12,852 bases of DNA from Methanobacteriota archaeon. Lineage in GTDB: Archaea; Thermoplasmatota; Thermoplasmata; RBG-16-68-12. The DNA lies in the NCBI GenBank assembly GCA_005878995.1, contig VBME01000022.1, positions 1 to 12,852 of the forward strand, given 5' to 3'. Shown here piece after piece: positions 6,903 to 12,852 of this stretch; the first letter of the stretch is position 1; each line of letters opens with the position of its first letter. The notes below the pieces were generated by a model that searched no databases, was not told where the DNA came from, and saw only the letters and a list, made by a program, of their open reading frames with translations. A program made the translations under genes and the position numbers.

Positions 6903-6975
6903 GCCGGGGTGACAGAGCGGCTAATGTGACCGACTGCAGATCGGTTTCCAGAGGGTTCGACTCCCTCCCCCGGCA
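6903..6975 (+). tRNA. tRNA-Cys with GCA anticodon
   Basis: A complete cloverleaf can be drawn. The acceptor stem GCCGGGG (6903-6909) pairs with CCCCGGC (6968-6974). The short D stem is ACA/TGT with an unpaired G13-A22 and a loop carrying G18-G19, the style seen in cysteine tRNAs. The anticodon stem ACCGA/TCGGT encloses CTGCAGA with anticodon GCA (6936-6938). The variable loop is five bases and the T arm is GAGGG-TTCGACT-CCCTC. No intron is needed and CCA is not encoded. The discriminator base is A (6975), whereas cysteine tRNAs almost always have U73. It lies directly upstream of the cysteine-synthesis genes and on the same strand as the cysteinyl-tRNA synthetase. Confidence 0.92.
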
Positions 6976-7008
6976 CTCCGTGAATCGTTGCAACCGTCGT
7001 CCGCGCAC

Positions 7009-7019
7009 GTTCTTATAGA
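7009..7019 (+). promoter_or_regulatory. TATA-like box for cystathionine beta-synthase
   Basis: GTTCTTATAGA lies just downstream of the tRNA. Transcription would start near 7038-7045, giving a very short leader before the GTG at 7047 or the ATG at 7062. Read-through from the tRNA promoter is also possible, since no terminator is evident between them other than a TCCTTTTC run near 7024-7031. Confidence 0.5.
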
Positions 7020-7061
7020 GACCGTCCTTTTCAATGAGCCGGCACGGTGGTGTCGCCCGGA

Positions 7062-8432
7062 ATGCGGTACTTCGAGAGCATCCTCGACACGATCGGGAAT
7101 ACACCTCTCGTGAAGCTGCCGAAGATCATGGCGGACGCGCGGTGTCTCGTCCTCGCGAAGCTCGAAATGATGAACCCCGGGGGGAGCGTGAAGGACCGGA
7201 TCGGAGAAAAGATGATCGAGGAAGCGGAGGCGAAAGGCCTCTTGAAACCGGGGGGCACGATCATCGAGCCGACGAGTGGGAACACGGGCCTTGGGCTCGC
7301 GATGGTCGCCGCCATCAAGGGTTACCGCGCGGTCTTCACGATGCCGGACAAGATGAGCCGCGAGAAGATTGACCTCCTGAAAGCGCTCGGGGCCCGCGTC
7401 GTCGTCACGCCGACCGCGGTGCCGCCGGACCACCCCGAATCCTACTACCGGGTCGCGGAGCGGATCCACAAAGAGACGCCGAACTCGATCCTCCCCAACC
7501 AGTACGCGAACCAAGCGAACCCCCAAGCGCACTACGAAACAACGGGACCGGAGATTTGGCGGGACACGGACGGGACCGTCACCTGTTTCGTGTGTGGGAT
7601 GGGCACGGGCGGCACGATTAGCGGAGCCGGCAAGTATCTGAAAGAGAAGAACCGGAATGTCCGAGTCATTGGCGTCGACCCGCTCGGATCGATTTTGAAG
7701 GACTATTTCTATAAGAAGGAAATTATTAAGGCTCACACATATAAAATCGAGGGAATCGGGGAGGACTTCGTGCCGGAATCGACCTGGTTCGACTCGATTG
7801 ATGAGATCGTGAAAGTGGGGGACAAGGAGGCCTACCTGATGACGCGCCGCCTCGCTCGCGAAGAGGGAATCCTCGCGGGGAGTTCGAGCGGGGCTGCCGT
7901 GGTCGCGGCGCGCCAGATTGCGGAGACCCTTGGGCCGCACGATGTGATGGTCGTCCTCCTGCCGGACACGGGGGAGCGGTATCTGTCGAAGGCCCACAAC
8001 GAAGAGTGGTTGAAAGAACAGGGCTATCTCGAGGAGCCCGTCGCCCCGCTGATGGCCATCCTCCGAGCGAAGGAACGGACGATCCCCGGGGTCATCACGA
8101 TCGACATCGCGGCGAAGGTCCGCGAAGCGGCCGACATGATGCGCCAGTACAACGTGTCCCAGTTGCCCGTCCTTGACACCGGGATTTTGATCGGCAGCCT
8201 GCGGGAGGAGGTCCTGATGAAGGCGCTCCTCGAGAACCCAAAGATGTACGACGACTACGTTGCGAAGGTCATGGAGAAGCCCTTCCCGATCGTGGAGCCG
8301 GGGGCGGACCTCGACCAGGTGTACAAGCTGCTGTTGCGCGGGAGCCCCGCCGTCATCGTCGGGAAGGAGAACCGGTTGGAAGGCATCATCACCCGCATCG
8401 ACGTAATCGAGTACCTTGCGGGCCGCGCGTAG
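7062..8432 (+). CDS. Cystathionine beta-synthase (PLP domain plus two CBS domains)
   Basis: A 456-residue cytoplasmic enzyme expected to condense homocysteine and serine into cystathionine, the first step of reverse transsulfuration. The fold-type II PLP domain shows SVKDR with the PLP Lys44, the TSGNTG substrate loop (71-76) and the GTGGT phosphate loop (181-185). The segment GVDPLGSIL followed by EGIGEDF matches eukaryotic and actinobacterial cystathionine beta-synthases rather than O-acetylserine sulfhydrylases. Two CBS domains (about 340-395 and 403-455) form the C-terminus, a possible regulatory module for an adenosyl ligand. The N-terminal haem domain of the animal enzyme is absent. The ATG at 7062 is chosen because MRYFESILDTIGNTPLV is the standard N-terminus and GGTG lies about nine bases upstream; GTG at 7047 or 7050 would add five or four residues. 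The next gene encodes the partner lyase 45 bases downstream. A cysteine synthase activity cannot be excluded. Confidence 0.9.
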   Translation: MRYFESILDTIGNTPLVKLPKIMADARCLVLAKLEMMNPGGSVKDRIGEKMIEEAEAKGLLKPGGTIIEPTSGNTGLGLAMVAAIKGYRAVFTMPDKMSREKIDLLKALGARVVVTPTAVPPDHPESYYRVAERIHKETPNSILPNQYANQANPQAHYETTGPEIWRDTDGTVTCFVCGMGTGGTISGAGKYLKEKNRNVRVIGVDPLGSILKDYFYKKEIIKAHTYKIEGIGEDFVPESTWFDSIDEIVKVGDKEAYLMTRRLAREEGILAGSSSGAAVVAARQIAETLGPHDVMVVLLPDTGERYLSKAHNEEWLKEQGYLEEPVAPLMAILRAKERTIPGVITIDIAAKVREAADMMRQYNVSQLPVLDTGILIGSLREEVLMKALLENPKMYDDYVAKVMEKPFPIVEPGADLDQVYKLLLRGSPAVIVGKENRLEGIITRIDVIEYLAGRA

Positions 8433-8436
8433 CAAG

Positions 8437-8446
8437 CCTATTTACG
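8437..8446 (+). promoter_or_regulatory. Weak TATA-like box before cystathionine gamma-lyase
   Basis: CCTATTTACG is the AT-rich part of the 45-base spacer. A start site near 8466-8470 would leave about ten leader bases. No clear ribosome-binding site precedes the ATG at 8478, which fits a nearly leaderless message, though co-transcription with the upstream gene is equally possible. Confidence 0.4.
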
Positions 8447-8477
8447 GCGGGCCCGCGACTCCGTCTCCGGCGATCGA

Positions 8478-9602
8478 ATGCGTTTTGCGACCACCGTGAT
8501 CCATGCCGGACAGGAACCGGATCCGCGTACGGGTGCGGTCACCCCCCCGATCTACATGACGTCCACGTACTCCCGGAAGGAGCAGGATGAGTACGCCTAT
8601 GCGCGGGGGGCGAACCCGACCCGCGACGCGCTCCAAAAAAGTCTCGCGGCGCTCGAAGGCGCAAGACACGCTCTTTCGTTCTCCAGCGGCATGGGCGCGA
8701 TCACGACGGCCCTCACCCTCCTCAAGAAAGGCGACCACGTCGTCGTCACGGACGACTGCTATGGCGGCGTCTACCGCATGTTCACCCGGATCGTGAACAA
8801 CTACGGGATCGAGTCGACGTTCATCGACCTGCGCGACCTGGTGGATGTCGAGGACGCGTTCCGCCCAGAAACGCGGATGCTGTGGATGGAGTCGCCGACG
8901 AACCCGCTGATGAAAGTCTGCGACTTGCGGGAGCTCGCGGTGATCGCGAAAGCGCACGACGCGCTCAGCGTGTGCGACAACACGTTCGCATCCCCGGCGC
9001 TTCAGAACCCATTGACGCTTGGCGTCGACCTCACGGTCCACAGCACGACGAAGTACATCGCGGGTCACGCAGACCTTCTCGGCGGAGCGCTGGTGATGAA
9101 CCGAGACGACCTCCACGAGAAGCTCAAGTTCGCCCAGAACGCCTTGGGTGCCGTGCCGAGCGCCTTCGACTGCTGGCTCACGCTCCGTGGGATCAAAACC
9201 CTTTCGATTCGCATGGAGAAGCATTGCGACAACGCGGAAGCACTCGCGAGGTACCTTGAAGACCACAAGGCCGTCGCGAAGGTGCATTACCCTGGTCTCG
9301 CGGGCGACCCGGGCCACGGAGTCGCGAAGAAACAAATGCGGCGCTTCGGCGGCATGCTCAGCTTCGAGCTTCGGACCGCAGCGCGAATCATCGAACGACT
9401 CAAGCGCCTAGAGGTGGTCGTCGTCGCGGAGAGCCTCGGCGGGGTCGAATCGTTGATCGAACATCCGGCTTCGATGACCCACGCGAGCGTGCCGAAGGAA
9501 CAGCGGGAAAAGCAGGGGATCACGGACGGGCTTGTCCGCTTCTCGGTCGGCATTGAGGACGTCCGGGACTTGACCGAAGACCTCGAGCACGCCCTCGCCT
9601 GA
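8478..9602 (+). CDS. Cystathionine gamma-lyase (Cys/Met metabolism PLP enzyme)
   Basis: A 374-residue fold-type I PLP enzyme. Visible landmarks are the YAR motif at 41-43 that contacts PLP phosphate of the neighbouring subunit, SSGMGAI (69-75), Tyr95 in CYGG, Asp167 in CDNTFASP, the PLP lysine Lys192 in HSTTKYIAGHAD, and carboxylate-binding Arg354 in RFSVGIED. The family includes gamma-synthases and gamma-lyases. Glu318, just before SLGG, aligns with the Glu typical of yeast and human lyases (Glu339 in human), where E. coli synthase has Ser326, and the neighbouring beta-synthase also favours the lyase direction. The expected reaction splits cystathionine into cysteine, 2-oxobutyrate and ammonia in the cytoplasm. 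The final 195 bases overlap, antisense, the open frame of the convergent membrane-protein gene. A gamma-synthase or methionine gamma-lyase side activity remains possible. Confidence 0.9.
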   Translation: MRFATTVIHAGQEPDPRTGAVTPPIYMTSTYSRKEQDEYAYARGANPTRDALQKSLAALEGARHALSFSSGMGAITTALTLLKKGDHVVVTDDCYGGVYRMFTRIVNNYGIESTFIDLRDLVDVEDAFRPETRMLWMESPTNPLMKVCDLRELAVIAKAHDALSVCDNTFASPALQNPLTLGVDLTVHSTTKYIAGHADLLGGALVMNRDDLHEKLKFAQNALGAVPSAFDCWLTLRGIKTLSIRMEKHCDNAEALARYLEDHKAVAKVHYPGLAGDPGHGVAKKQMRRFGGMLSFELRTAARIIERLKRLEVVVVAESLGGVESLIEHPASMTHASVPKEQREKQGITDGLVRFSVGIEDVRDLTEDLEHALA

Positions 9603-10334
9603 CGGAGCCCATCGCACGCGGAGCGGGGTCCAAGATCGGACGCGAGGCACCGCGGGGACGGCATGGGCCGTCATCCCGACGGCGATCAGCAGGTAGCCCG
9701 CCAGGGCCGCCGCGGGAAGAATTCCGCGACCCACGCTCCAAGAACGGATGAACGACGTGGCCCCCGGGTTTTGCAAGATGACCGCGGTCGACACGCCCGC
9801 GACCGCGAACAGGACGAACGCCCCGATGTTCACGATGAACCGGAACCGCGGATCAAGGAATCTCGCGACCCGCCCGAAGACGATCCCATGGAGCGCAAGG
9901 ATCGGCACGAACGTCCAGCCCAGATAGGGGAACGCCGTCACGTAGAGGACCAGGATCCACGCCTCCGTGGAGGCAAACGTGTGATACTCGATCGGCAGGA
10001 TGATGATCGCGGCGAAAATGAGGACGAGCGTGAGGAGGAACGCCCGCCACGCGACCCCGCCGTCGTCATTGTCCGGCTGACGGGCCCGCAAGTCTCGGAG
10101 TCCGACCCACAGATCCGGCCACGCGGACACGTGGAGGACGACGGCGACCCACGCGAGGAGGAGGTCGAGGTAGATCGGGCCCACGTCCGGCACCGAGATA
10201 ATCCACCGACCGGCTGCGAAGGAAGACCAGAAGACGGCGCCACTCAGGCCGAGGGTGACAGCCCCGCGCTGCAGGTCCCGGGGCCAGAAGGGGCGGCGCG
10301 AGGCCGCGCGCGGGTGGGGGAGGAATCCCGCCAT
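9408..10334 (-). CDS. Integral membrane protein of unknown family, six predicted helices
   Basis: I do not recognise the family. From ATG 10334 the product has 308 residues with hydrophobic segments at about 24-46, 52-72, 96-117, 123-150, 165-187 and 205-226, and a short Arg-rich N-terminus. The last 78 residues are polar. Residues 245-308 are encoded opposite the end of the cystathionine gamma-lyase gene, a 195-base convergent overlap, so the tail may be a by-product of the lyase sequence or a sign that the true stop was lost. The open frame extends upstream to 10439, but a TATA-like box at about 10362-10372 lies inside it, so the start at 10334 (or in-frame GTG 10340) is preferred. The gene is divergent from the cysteinyl-tRNA synthetase. 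Alternating charged loops and strongly hydrophobic blocks argue that the reading frame is genuine at least up to residue 230. Confidence 0.72.
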   Translation of the reverse strand: MAGFLPHPRAASRRPFWPRDLQRGAVTLGLSGAVFWSSFAAGRWIISVPDVGPIYLDLLLAWVAVVLHVSAWPDLWVGLRDLRARQPDNDDGGVAWRAFLLTLVLIFAAIIILPIEYHTFASTEAWILVLYVTAFPYLGWTFVPILALHGIVFGRVARFLDPRFRFIVNIGAFVLFAVAGVSTAVILQNPGATSFIRSWSVGRGILPAAALAGYLLIAVGMTAHAVPAVPRVRSWTPLRVRWAPSGEGVLEVFGQVPDVLNADREADKPVRDPLLFPLFLRHARVGHRSRMFDQRFDPAEALRDDDHL

Positions 10335-10361
10335 GGCCACGGCGGCATTGTGCTCCCGACC

Positions 10362-10372
10362 TCGATAAGACT
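10362..10372 (-). promoter_or_regulatory. TATA-like box of the membrane-protein gene
   Basis: The minus strand reads GTCTTATCGAG, with the start codon about 30 bases downstream, which suggests a leaderless or nearly leaderless RNA. About 26 bases further upstream is the 18-base element shared with the ftsZ-B promoter region. Confidence 0.45.
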
Positions 10373-10386
10373 TCTGACGCAACGCG

Positions 10387-10404
10387 CGCCGCGTTGACAA
10401 ACGA
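10387..10404. repeat. 18-base promoter-associated element, copy 2
   Basis: CGCCGCGTTGACAAACGA lies between the divergent membrane-protein and cysteinyl-tRNA synthetase genes. It matches the element at 2536-2553 in 17 of 18 positions and occupies the same place relative to a minus-strand TATA box. It may be a transcription-factor site; its owner is unknown. Confidence 0.5.
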
Positions 10405-10442
10405 ACGACTCGACGGCGCGCTCGTTCCCGACTGCTCAAGAA

Positions 10443-10450
10443 CCTTAATA
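10443..10450 (+). promoter_or_regulatory. TATA-like box of cysteinyl-tRNA synthetase
   Basis: CCTTAATA is centred about 30 bases before the ATG at 10477, with no Shine-Dalgarno sequence in between. This predicts a leader of only a few bases. Confidence 0.55.
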
Positions 10451-10476
10451 CCGCGCCCCTTCATGCGGACGCCGCG

Positions 10477-11886
10477 ATGGCCATCCAGGTGTACAACAGC
10501 CTCTCCCGAAGGAAGGAGGAGTTCGTCCCCCTCCAGGGAAACCGCGTGTCGATGTTCGTCTGCGGCCTCACGCCGCAGGACGAGACCCACATGGGACACG
10601 CGAAGACCTACGTCGCGTTCGACGTCGTCGCGCGGTTCCTCCGTCACAAAGGATACCACGTCCTCTACCTGCAGAACGTCACGGACATCGAGGACCGGAT
10701 CATCGACAAGATGCGGACCACGGGGCGCGGCTGGAAGGATATCGTGAACCAGTACTTCGGCGAATATCTCGAGGTCATGTCGGCCCTCGGGTGCACCTCG
10801 GTGGACGTGTACGCCTTCGCGACGGACTACATCCCTGAGATCGTCGAGCAGATTCAGGGCCTGATGGACAAGGGCCATGCCTACCTCGCGGAGGACGGAA
10901 GCGTCTACTACGACACGACGACGTTCTCGGGCTGGGGCCGGCTGAGCGGACAGAAGGTCGAGGCGCTCCGTCCCGGGGCCCGCGTCGCGGTCGAGGAGCG
11001 GAAGCGCCATCCCGGGGACTTTGTCCTCTGGCGGGCCCAGAAGCCGGGGGAACCGGCATGGGACAGTCCGTGGGGAAAGGGTCGGCCGGGATGGCACATC
11101 GAGGACACCGCGGTCACGATCCGTCACTTCGGACCCCAGTACGACCTGCACGGCGGAGCCACCGAGCTCCTGTTCCCCCACCACGAGGCGGAGATCGCGC
11201 AGGCGGAAGCGTACACCGGGGTGACGCCCTTCGTGAAGTACTGGATGCACACCGGGATGGTCATGGTGAAGGGGGAAGAGATGCACAAGTCGCTCGGGAA
11301 CTTCTGGCCCGTGAAGGCCGCGTTGAAACTCTACGAGCCCGAAGTGATTCGGTTTTTCCTCGTCAACGTCCAGTACCGCGGACCGATCGACTTCATCCCA
11401 GATCTCCTCGATGAAGCGAAGCGGTCGTACGAACGTCTGCGGGAGACCGTACGCTCGGTCGACGCGGAGCGGCGCCGCGCGCCGGAGTCGGGGAAGGGCG
11501 ACCGGACGCTGAAGGCCGCGACGACGAAGGCGCTCGCCGATTTCGACGTCGCGATGTCGGATGACTTCAACACGCGCGAGGCGGTCGCGGTCCTCTTCGA
11601 CTACAGCCGCGCGGTCAACAAGGCGATCGATTCGGGTGCCGGGCGGACGGCCCTCGACGAGGCCGAGCGGGCGTTCCGGACCTTCGGCGAGATCCTCGGC
11701 ATCTTCGCGCCGCCGGCGGAGGGCGCGGACACCGTCGACCGACTCTTGGACCTGATCGTGGCGCTCCGAGAGGACGCGCGGAAGCGGAAAGACTTCGCCG
11801 CGGCGGACCGGATCCGGGACGCGCTCGGCGCCGTCGGCGTGGTCCTCGAAGACACCCGCGACGGGGTGCGCTGGAAACGCCGCTGA
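10477..11886 (+). CDS. cysS: Cysteinyl-tRNA synthetase
   Basis: A 469-residue class I synthetase that activates cysteine with ATP and loads it onto tRNA-Cys. Landmarks are FVCGLT with zinc ligand Cys29, the HIGH-type motif HMGH (38-41), NVTDIEDRII (67-76), WHIED (206-210), FPHHEAEIAQ (233-242), and a KMSKS-type loop EMHKSLGNF (268-276). Aligned to the E. coli enzyme, the ligands Cys28, Cys209, His234 and Glu238 become Cys29, Asp210, His235 and Glu239, so one zinc-binding Cys is replaced by Asp. The first Lys and the first Ser of KMSKS are Glu and His. Length and the C-terminal helical DALR-like end (RKDFAAADRIRDAL) are normal for the family. These variations may be standard for an archaeal subgroup. 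The gene stands on the same strand as tRNA-Cys and the two cysteine-synthesis genes; it seems to be leaderless from its own promoter. Confidence 0.96.
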   Translation: MAIQVYNSLSRRKEEFVPLQGNRVSMFVCGLTPQDETHMGHAKTYVAFDVVARFLRHKGYHVLYLQNVTDIEDRIIDKMRTTGRGWKDIVNQYFGEYLEVMSALGCTSVDVYAFATDYIPEIVEQIQGLMDKGHAYLAEDGSVYYDTTTFSGWGRLSGQKVEALRPGARVAVEERKRHPGDFVLWRAQKPGEPAWDSPWGKGRPGWHIEDTAVTIRHFGPQYDLHGGATELLFPHHEAEIAQAEAYTGVTPFVKYWMHTGMVMVKGEEMHKSLGNFWPVKAALKLYEPEVIRFFLVNVQYRGPIDFIPDLLDEAKRSYERLRETVRSVDAERRRAPESGKGDRTLKAATTKALADFDVAMSDDFNTREAVAVLFDYSRAVNKAIDSGAGRTALDEAERAFRTFGEILGIFAPPAEGADTVDRLLDLIVALREDARKRKDFAAADRIRDALGAVGVVLEDTRDGVRWKRR

Positions 11887-12143
11887 GGGGCCATTCCAAC
11901 GGCCGTTTCGACCCGCCTTCCGGGGCATCCATCCGTCGTTCCCAAGGACGAGAACAAGGGGTCCGGACGACCGTGCTACAGTATTTAAGCGAAAGAGCCG
12001 CAATCGACCCCCGTCGGAAAGCCCTGTTTTCTCCATAGAAACTGGCCTCCGAACGTTTATAGGGGGCAGCCGCATACTTGCGCCATCCCTCGGGATGGGG
12101 TGCGAGAGGGCATCGAAACGAGGTTTGAGAGGTACCGAAATAG
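11887..12143 (+). promoter_or_regulatory. Spacer between cysS and gyrB with two TATA-like boxes and a leader hairpin
   Basis: No gene is visible in these 257 bases. A 10-base perfect palindrome AACGGCCGTT lies at 11898-11907, shortly after the cysS stop. GTATTTAAGC at 11981-11990 and GTTTATAG at 12055-12062 are both TATA-like. The second is the more likely gyrB promoter, with a start near 12086 and a leader of about 58 bases. CCATCC and GGATGG (12083-12098) form a hairpin around a CTCG loop right at the expected RNA 5' end. GAGAGGT at 12127-12133 is a plausible ribosome-binding site ten bases before the ATG. Confidence 0.5.
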
Positions 12144-12852
12144 ATGGTAGAAGAGGCCGCCTATGACGCTGGACAGATCCAGGTCCTCGAGGGCTTGCAG
12201 GCGATCCGAAAACGGCCTGCGATGTACATCGGATCAATCGATGCGCGGGGCCTCCACCACCTTATCCACGAGGTCGTCGACAACTCGATCGACGAGGCGA
12301 TGGCGGGGTTCTGCAAGGAGATCCAGGTCACGCTAAACGCGGACGGATCCGTGACGGTGGCGGACGATGGACGCGGCATCCCGGTCGACATCCATCCGAA
12401 GTACGGGGTTCCCGGCGTCGAGTTGGTCCTGTCGCGGATGCACAGCGGCGGCAAGTTCGAGCGGAAGATGTACCAGGTGTCCGGCGGGTTGCACGGCGTC
12501 GGACTGTCCGTGGTCAATGGGCTGAGCGAGTGGCTCGAGGTCCGCGTGAAGCGGGACGGACAAGAACACCGGATGCGGTTCGAGCGGGGACAGAAAGCAT
12601 CGGACCTCGAGGTCGTCGGCCGGGCAGAAGGCACCGGCACGATCATCACGTTCCTCCCGGACGCACAGGTCTTCGAGACGATCGAGTTCGACTACGACAC
12701 CCTCGCGACGCGCCTCCGCGAGCTCGCGTTCCTGAACGCGGGCCTGCGAATCATCATCGTGGACAAGGTCCGCGGCCGTGGGGACGTGTTCCAGTACCAG
12801 GGCGGGATCGCGGAATACGTGAAGTGGATCAACCGGGCGAAGAACCCGCTCC
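12144..12852 (+). CDS. gyrB: DNA gyrase subunit B (N-terminal part, runs off the window)
   Basis: The first 236 codons of a bacterial-type gyrase B. GyrB supplies the ATPase of the enzyme that introduces negative supercoils with GyrA. The GHKL ATP-binding site is complete: Glu43 in HEVVDNSIDEA (general base), Asn47, DDGRGIP with Asp74/Asp75, Lys104 in MHSGGKFERK, and the lid loop GGLHGVGLSVVNGLS (114-128). The N-terminal arm includes VLEGLQAIRKRPAMYIGS, typical of GyrB, and distinguishes it from archaeal topoisomerase VI subunit B. An in-frame TAG directly before the ATG fixes the start at 12144. Presence of gyrase in archaea is established for Thermoplasmatota and several euryarchaeal groups, explained by an old transfer from bacteria. 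Whether gyrA follows cannot be seen. Confidence 0.96.
   Translation, partial: MVEEAAYDAGQIQVLEGLQAIRKRPAMYIGSIDARGLHHLIHEVVDNSIDEAMAGFCKEIQVTLNADGSVTVADDGRGIPVDIHPKYGVPGVELVLSRMHSGGKFERKMYQVSGGLHGVGLSVVNGLSEWLEVRVKRDGQEHRMRFERGQKASDLEVVGRAEGTGTIITFLPDAQVFETIEFDYDTLATRLRELAFLNAGLRIIIVDKVRGRGDVFQYQGGIAEYVKWINRAKNPL

Noticed and set aside
6874..7104. A 76-codon minus-strand frame containing GRESNPLETDLQSVT
   Set aside because: This is the well-known spurious translation of the reverse strand of a tRNA gene, not a protein.
6921..8435. A 504-codon minus-strand frame covering the beta-synthase gene
   Set aside because: It is the antisense shadow of cystathionine beta-synthase and its end runs through the tRNA.
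11601..11957. Minus-strand frame starting at a TTG about 28 bases from a TATA-like box, antisense to the end of cysS
   Set aside because: The spacing fits a leaderless gene, but the product is Arg/Ser-rich with no motif and sits wholly over cysS coding sequence; antisense RNA is possible, a protein is not supported.
10066..12237. A 723-codon open frame on the minus strand across cysS and into gyrB
   Set aside because: It is entirely antisense to cysS with strong CysRS motifs on the other strand, and its translation is Arg/Asp/Val-rich low-information sequence typical of antisense frames in high-GC DNA.

Overview
The window looks like part of a high-GC archaeal genome, most likely from the Thermoplasmatota. 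The main reasons are two FtsZ proteins of the archaeal FtsZ1 type directly upstream of secE, archaeal TATA-like boxes about 25-30 bases before several likely leaderless starts, a bacterial-type gyrB (known in Thermoplasmatota, haloarchaea and Archaeoglobi), and a large PKD-containing surface protein rich in N-glycosylation sequons. The lineage is inferred from family knowledge, not from a database search. I see no CRISPR array, insertion sequence, integrase or rRNA.

Left part, minus strand (1-3872): a division and secretion block. It reads, in transcription order, ftsZ paralogue B (1350-2444), ftsZ paralogue A (111-1217) and the start of secE (1-105). Upstream is a COG1078-type HD-domain phosphohydrolase (2580-3872) with its own, apparently leaderless, promoter.

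Middle, minus strand (3987-6716): a very large family-5 solute-binding protein with two N-terminal PKD domains and a membrane segment that begins upstream of the first normal start codon. No permease or ATPase genes accompany it here. A 342-base stretch without a clear gene then leads to tRNA-Cys.

Right part, mostly plus strand (6903-11886): tRNA-Cys(GCA), cystathionine beta-synthase, cystathionine gamma-lyase, a minus-strand six-helix membrane protein of unknown function, and cysteinyl-tRNA synthetase. Together these form a cysteine neighbourhood: reverse transsulfuration makes cysteine from homocysteine, and the synthetase and tRNA put it into protein. The synthetase has an Asp where the third zinc-binding Cys normally sits and a non-standard KMSKS loop, and the tRNA carries A73 rather than the near-universal U73. 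The window ends inside gyrB (12144 onward).

The most useful leads are the cysteine cluster with its odd tRNA/synthetase pair, the tandem ftsZ paralogues with a divergent nucleotide-binding loop in one copy, the missing start codon of the PKD/solute-binding protein, and an 18-base element shared by two promoters at matching distances from the TATA box. I found no clearly new multi-gene system beyond these.
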